Below are positions 53,934-56,751 of a stretch of 56,751 nt of DNA, piece by piece (position 1 is the stretch's first letter; every line of letters begins with the position of its first letter). Origin of the DNA: a virus; IMG/VR virus record IMGVR_UViG_3300023174_000197, positions 1-56,751 of that record. One strand, written 5' to 3'. Both the position numbers and the translations under genes were made by a program. A model generated the notes under the pieces. That model had not been told where the DNA came from. It searched no databases and saw only the letters and a program-made list of their open reading frames with translations.

Positions 53934-54394
53934 TGATTTAAAAGTTCTTTATTTTCAAAGATGTTGCCAATAATTTCCATAGATGGGATAGGAACTAATG
54001 GAGTTGATCCACTCTCAGTCCCATCAAAATGAAGAAGTACCCAACCATAACTCTCCCATGCAACTAAGTCAACCCAAGTAATGTCAGGTTTGTTAAAATA
54101 GTATTTAACAATATCGCCTTCGTAAATTTCTTTTCCATTTTTATCTTTCAAGCCTGTGTATTGCTGGATGACGTATCTAGGCTTTCTAAAGAATTTTCCA
54201 TAACGGATGCAATCAGCAGCAGGAGAGGCTGTAAAAGTGTCTCCATGATCACCATCAATTGTTCCGACATAATCAACAAGATTGCCTGTAAATGGGCAAA
54301 TTGTCCAATTGCTGTAGCAATGCAGACTGCTACTATTTTCAAGCCAATGACAGTATTGCTTGTCCCAGATTCGGAATTTTAATTGTCTATTCAT
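53930..54394 (-). CDS. YopX-family protein, 154 aa
   Basis: LKFRIWDKQ start and QQYTGLKDKNGKEIYEGDIV near 95-115, end SMEIIGNIFENKELL: the signature layout of YopX proteins, common in phages and of unknown function. Confidence 0.9.
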   Translation of the reverse strand: MNRQLKFRIWDKQYCHWLENSSSLHCYSNWTICPFTGNLVDYVGTIDGDHGDTFTASPAADCIRYGKFFRKPRYVIQQYTGLKDKNGKEIYEGDIVKYYFNKPDITWVDLVAWESYGWVLLHFDGTESGSTPLVPIPSMEIIGNIFENKELLNQ

Positions 54395-54399
54395 TTGTT

Positions 54400-54507
54400 T
54401 TAATTATTGAACCAAATATAAACTAAACCCAAGATCAATAAAATCCACACTATAACAGTTGGCCAGCCATCCATCACTTCATTATTTGGATCATTATATC
54501 TGCTCAT
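54400..54507 (-). CDS. 35-aa single-pass membrane peptide
   Basis: MSRYNDPNNEVMDGWPTVIV start, then WILLILGLVYIWFNN span. A strong AGGAGG lies 7 nt before ATG 54507, one of the few good Shine-Dalgarno sites in the window, although it sits inside the previous gene's last codons. Confidence 0.68.
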   Translation of the reverse strand: MSRYNDPNNEVMDGWPTVIVWILLILGLVYIWFNN

Positions 54508-54781
54508 TTGTTTCCTCCTTTAACGGCCATTCAAACATTGAGCGGTGAAAGAAATGATCACCTTCAATTTCCTCTAACCATACAGCGCACCAGCTACTGT
54601 AAACTTCGCACTTGCGAACTGTATAAGTTTCACCAACCTTCAAGTTGTCTTTGGCGAATTGAATGACATTGGTGAAGTGTGGATAAAACATTCCTTCAGC
54701 ACTTTTGAAGCGAACTTTGTCACCAACGTTAGGCCATTTGCTATCTTGCAAATGCTTGAAGAATTCTAGGTTTTTATTCAT
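54494..54781 (-). CDS. unknown protein, 95 aa
   Basis: KWPNVGDKVRFKSAEGMFYP, LKVGETYTVRKCEVYSSWCA, VWLEEIEGDHFFHRSMFEW: the small beta-barrel-like pattern frequent in phages. Start 1 bp after the upstream stop. Confidence 0.78.
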   Translation of the reverse strand: MNKNLEFFKHLQDSKWPNVGDKVRFKSAEGMFYPHFTNVIQFAKDNLKVGETYTVRKCEVYSSWCAVWLEEIEGDHFFHRSMFEWPLKEETNEQI

Positions 54782-54782
54782 A

Positions 54783-55112
54783 TTATTTGTCTCTCCAATG
54801 CTTATTTGGAATACCTCTTTTGTCTGCTACATATTGTAAAACGCCATTGCAGTCACTTTTACTTTGCCTATACATTTCAAATAGCTTCGGAATATCTTTG
54901 TGCGGAACTCCTTCTGCGTCAGCAGCAGGTGCAAAGTAATCATTGATGTTGATGTAAAGATTTACTGTGCCATTGCCATTATCATTGCCAGAAAACAAGA
55001 TACCTTCATCCAAGAGAAATGCCAGCATATCTTCTTCGTTTGGCACTTTTTCACCAGCAATTTCAAAGTAGTAATTGCGTTCGATTGTGACTGTTTCTGA
55101 ATATTCTAACAT
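54783..55112 (-). CDS. unknown protein, 109 aa
   Basis: YYFEIAGEKVPNEEDMLAFL, NGTVNLYININDYFAPAADA, end VADKRGIPNKHWRDK. Overlaps the previous gene's end by 7 nt. Confidence 0.75.
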   Translation of the reverse strand: MLEYSETVTIERNYYFEIAGEKVPNEEDMLAFLLDEGILFSGNDNGNGTVNLYININDYFAPAADAEGVPHKDIPKLFEMYRQSKSDCNGVLQYVADKRGIPNKHWRDK

Positions 55113-55618
55113 GGTTTATTACTATAGAGTTTATCCCACAATTTGTCAACTTCATTTAGGGTTTCTTTGGCGTAGTCGCCAATTTTACCACCGCCACATT
55201 CTTCAGCAATGATTTTCAAAGCATTAAACATTACTTCCCACTGATCTTGGAAGCAATTATAATCTTTTAAATTTATTTCTCCGTACTTACAAACCACTGC
55301 TTCGCAGTTAATAGGAGGGCAGCAACCTGTCTCTCCGCAGCTATCGCATTTTCCGCAGTAGTCGTTTTCAGAATCAATTTGGTCTTGAATATCTGGGCTA
55401 TAATTTGCGTTCATTTTTTCATCATCACTAAACTCTGCAATGATTTCTTGGTGAATAAAATAACAAATTTCAGTTGTGCCAGGAATTCTGAAACCATAGA
55501 CTGTTTCTTCATCCATAATGTCTGTTCGACCTGTACAAATACCTTCCCCTTCATATTTGTTATAGTCGTATGGACCTTGACAGTAGATCATGTATTTTTT
55601 ATCTTTGATTGGAATCAT
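55106..55618 (-). CDS. unknown Cys-cluster protein, 170 aa
   Basis: Start at ATG 55618, 1 bp after the upstream stop. YCQGPYDYNKYEGEGICTGR, an N-terminal beta part; then YCGKCDSCGETGCC near 83-96 as a metal-binding patch; helical end ALKIIAEECGGGKIGDYAKE. Confidence 0.75.
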   Translation of the reverse strand: MIPIKDKKYMIYCQGPYDYNKYEGEGICTGRTDIMDEETVYGFRIPGTTEICYFIHQEIIAEFSDDEKMNANYSPDIQDQIDSENDYCGKCDSCGETGCCPPINCEAVVCKYGEINLKDYNCFQDQWEVMFNALKIIAEECGGGKIGDYAKETLNEVDKLWDKLYSNKPC

Positions 55619-55619
55619 A

Positions 55620-56228
55620 TTATTGTTTAGTTGACTTGTAATTATTGTATGGACTTTCTCCACATACCTTTGGTGACAAAGTTCTGAACCAGCCACCATT
55701 GGAGCATAGTTCACCCTTTTCACCGCTCACTTCGCAAGTCTTGCTGCAAAGATAACTTGCAAAAGTAACCATGCCATCAACTTTATCATTACCACCTGTA
55801 TAGTAAAACCTCAGACCACCAAATTTCTCCTTGATCTGATCAATCTTTACTGCTGGCGCATAAACTCTGTTAAACCCAACATATTTGCAATAGCGCTCTC
55901 TAAACTTGTCTGCAAATGTAAAATATGGTTTAGAATACTTCCACTTGTTATATTTTGGGAATATCTTGGCAAACTGTTTATGAATCCAGTCAAGTAATTT
56001 GTAACACCCAAACCAGAAGTAGTATTTTTTGCTTGTGATTACTCTCTCTGAGTGGTATGTACCTTTTACATAATTTGTGATAGCACCACACAACTCATCG
56101 ATGATGGTCTCCCATCCTTCAGGCACCCATGCACCACAAGGACATTCCAAACTTCCATCCTCTTTCTTGTAAAAGAGGTCTGGGTACTTCTCCATGAGAT
56201 ATTGTTCAAAGTTTTCCATGTTATTCAT
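55620..56228 (-). CDS. conserved phage protein with KFGGLRFYYTGG motif
   Basis: 202 residues. ECPCGAWVPEGWETIIDELC near 29-48 and QIKEKFGGLRFYYTGGNDKV near 130-150, followed by a Cys-rich end CSKTCEVSGEKGELC. This layout recurs in phage and prophage genes of unknown function. ATGAATAA overlap at the start. Confidence 0.82.
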   Translation of the reverse strand: MNNMENFEQYLMEKYPDLFYKKEDGSLECPCGAWVPEGWETIIDELCGAITNYVKGTYHSERVITSKKYYFWFGCYKLLDWIHKQFAKIFPKYNKWKYSKPYFTFADKFRERYCKYVGFNRVYAPAVKIDQIKEKFGGLRFYYTGGNDKVDGMVTFASYLCSKTCEVSGEKGELCSNGGWFRTLSPKVCGESPYNNYKSTKQ

Positions 56229-56433
56229 TGTTATATTCTATACCATCATTGTACAGAAGTTTGGTCTCTAGTTTGATTGCATAGTCATCACTACCATCTG
56301 GCATAAACCAACAATGGTCCCCACATGCTGATGCATTGGTGCTTATAACACCAGTTTGACCATAGTTTACGCGTTCTAATCCTCGTGCGAAGCATGCGCC
56401 ACGCGTGGTATAATAGTTTGTATTGTTATTCAT
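56221..56433 (-). CDS. unknown protein, 70 aa
   Basis: Start at ATG 56433 (ATGAATAA overlap with the previous gene). Contains TRGACFARGLERVNYGQTGV and ACGDHCWFMPDGSDDYAI. Not recognised. Confidence 0.7.
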   Translation of the reverse strand: MNNNTNYYTTRGACFARGLERVNYGQTGVISTNASACGDHCWFMPDGSDDYAIKLETKLLYNDGIEYNNE

Positions 56434-56751
56434 TGTAATGGTAGAGGTAATGTTCGTCGATGTTGATGCATCTAAATTTAGTATCTTCATATGTATAGAC
56501 ATCACTGCAATGGAAATGTCCATAAATCCAATGTTTGGGCTTTGTCCTTTCGTACAAATAATCCAGCTGCTGACTCTCATCAATGAGATCGTTTTTTAGA
56601 GTTGGATCTTGATCACACCAATATTGAATGTTGTCAAAGCCTTTGAATGCACCACACACTCCAGGACGAGTATGTGTCACAACCAAGTCATATTGGCGAT
56701 CTTTGTAAGGAAATTGATCTTCTAGCTTGAGGTTAAAGTCTTCATCACTCC
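56426..56751 (-). CDS. calcineurin-like phosphoesterase, C-terminal part (5' end cut by window)
   Basis: The frame is open to the right edge. YDLVVTHTRPG (histidine metal-site strand) and HWIYGHFHCS (GHxH type) are the last two metallophosphoesterase motifs; the DxH, GD and GNHD motifs must lie beyond the window. Second phosphoesterase of the region beside 30307-30900. Confidence 0.8.
   Translation of the reverse strand, partial: SDEDFNLKLEDQFPYKDRQYDLVVTHTRPGVCGAFKGFDNIQYWCDQDPTLKNDLIDESQQLDYLYERTKPKHWIYGHFHCSDVYTYEDTKFRCINIDEHYLYHYNE

Noticed and set aside
1-56751. CRISPR arrays, insertion sequences, integrase or attachment sites
   Set aside because: No regular repeat-spacer pattern, transposase or integrase was seen; repeats found are short tandem ones inside genes or at 6709-6832.

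Overview
The window reads as part of a large, AT-rich, T4-like tailed-phage (myovirus-type) genome. The evidence is a T4 gp17-type terminase large subunit, a T4-type lysozyme, long tail-fibre proteins, a phage DNA ligase, a T4 Rnl1-like RNA ligase, two homing endonucleases, tRNA genes and about 148 tightly packed genes, most under 100 codons. The host is not identified. A DUF1501 protein with a Tat-like leader (a family common in Planctomycetota and related phyla) and the near absence of Shine-Dalgarno sequences suggest a host where SD is not essential. The -35/-10 boxes (TTGACT / TATAAT) argue against the unusual Bacteroidota promoter type.

Layout. (1) 1-5.2 kb: late genes on the minus strand: DUF1501 protein (cut by the left edge), a small coiled protein, lysozyme and Ala/Pro-rich virion-like proteins sharing short terminal motifs, then two plus-strand genes. 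(2) 5.2-15.8 kb: a dense array of about 45 genes, mostly 45-90 codons and mostly minus strand. They encode short, mostly helical, highly divergent proteins of similar design; several are clear paralogues. (3) 15.8-17.5 kb: terminase large subunit. (4) 17.5-23.6 kb: more small late genes, including duplicated families, with three minus-strand terminators. (5) 23.6-48.7 kb: early/metabolic genes: RadA-like ATPase, a zinc peptidase-like protein, an RNA ligase gene broken by a split intein with a homing endonuclease gene between the halves, phosphoesterase, a PQ-loop membrane protein, one good tRNA and one odd tRNA-like element, HNH-type endonuclease, HAD hydrolase, a Prs / NDT-like / NAMPT cluster, RNA ligase 1, DNA ligase and a nucleotidyltransferase. 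(6) 48.7-53.3 kb: tail-fibre genes. (7) 53.3-56.8 kb: early-type small genes ending in a phosphoesterase cut by the right edge.

Expression. Two promoter classes are visible. Late genes carry a T4-late-like TATAAATA/TAAATA box, usually 5-6 nt before an ATG or GTG. Many early genes carry TTGACT - 16 bp - TATAAT - 6 nt - ATG, often with GGAACC in the spacer. In both classes the expected transcription start falls on or next to the start codon, so leaderless mRNA is predicted throughout. Genes inside clusters are joined by ATGA or ATGAATAA overlaps.

Most striking points: the fractured RNA ligase whose split intein interrupts the catalytic KxDG motif, with the intervening endonuclease start codon inside a hairpin whose loop is a late-promoter box (an arrangement like that of T4 I-TevI); the systematic leaderless promoters; the microprotein array; and the NAD-related cluster. 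No gene-free stretch exceeds about 240 bp; the largest, 6632-6867, holds degenerate tandem repeats.
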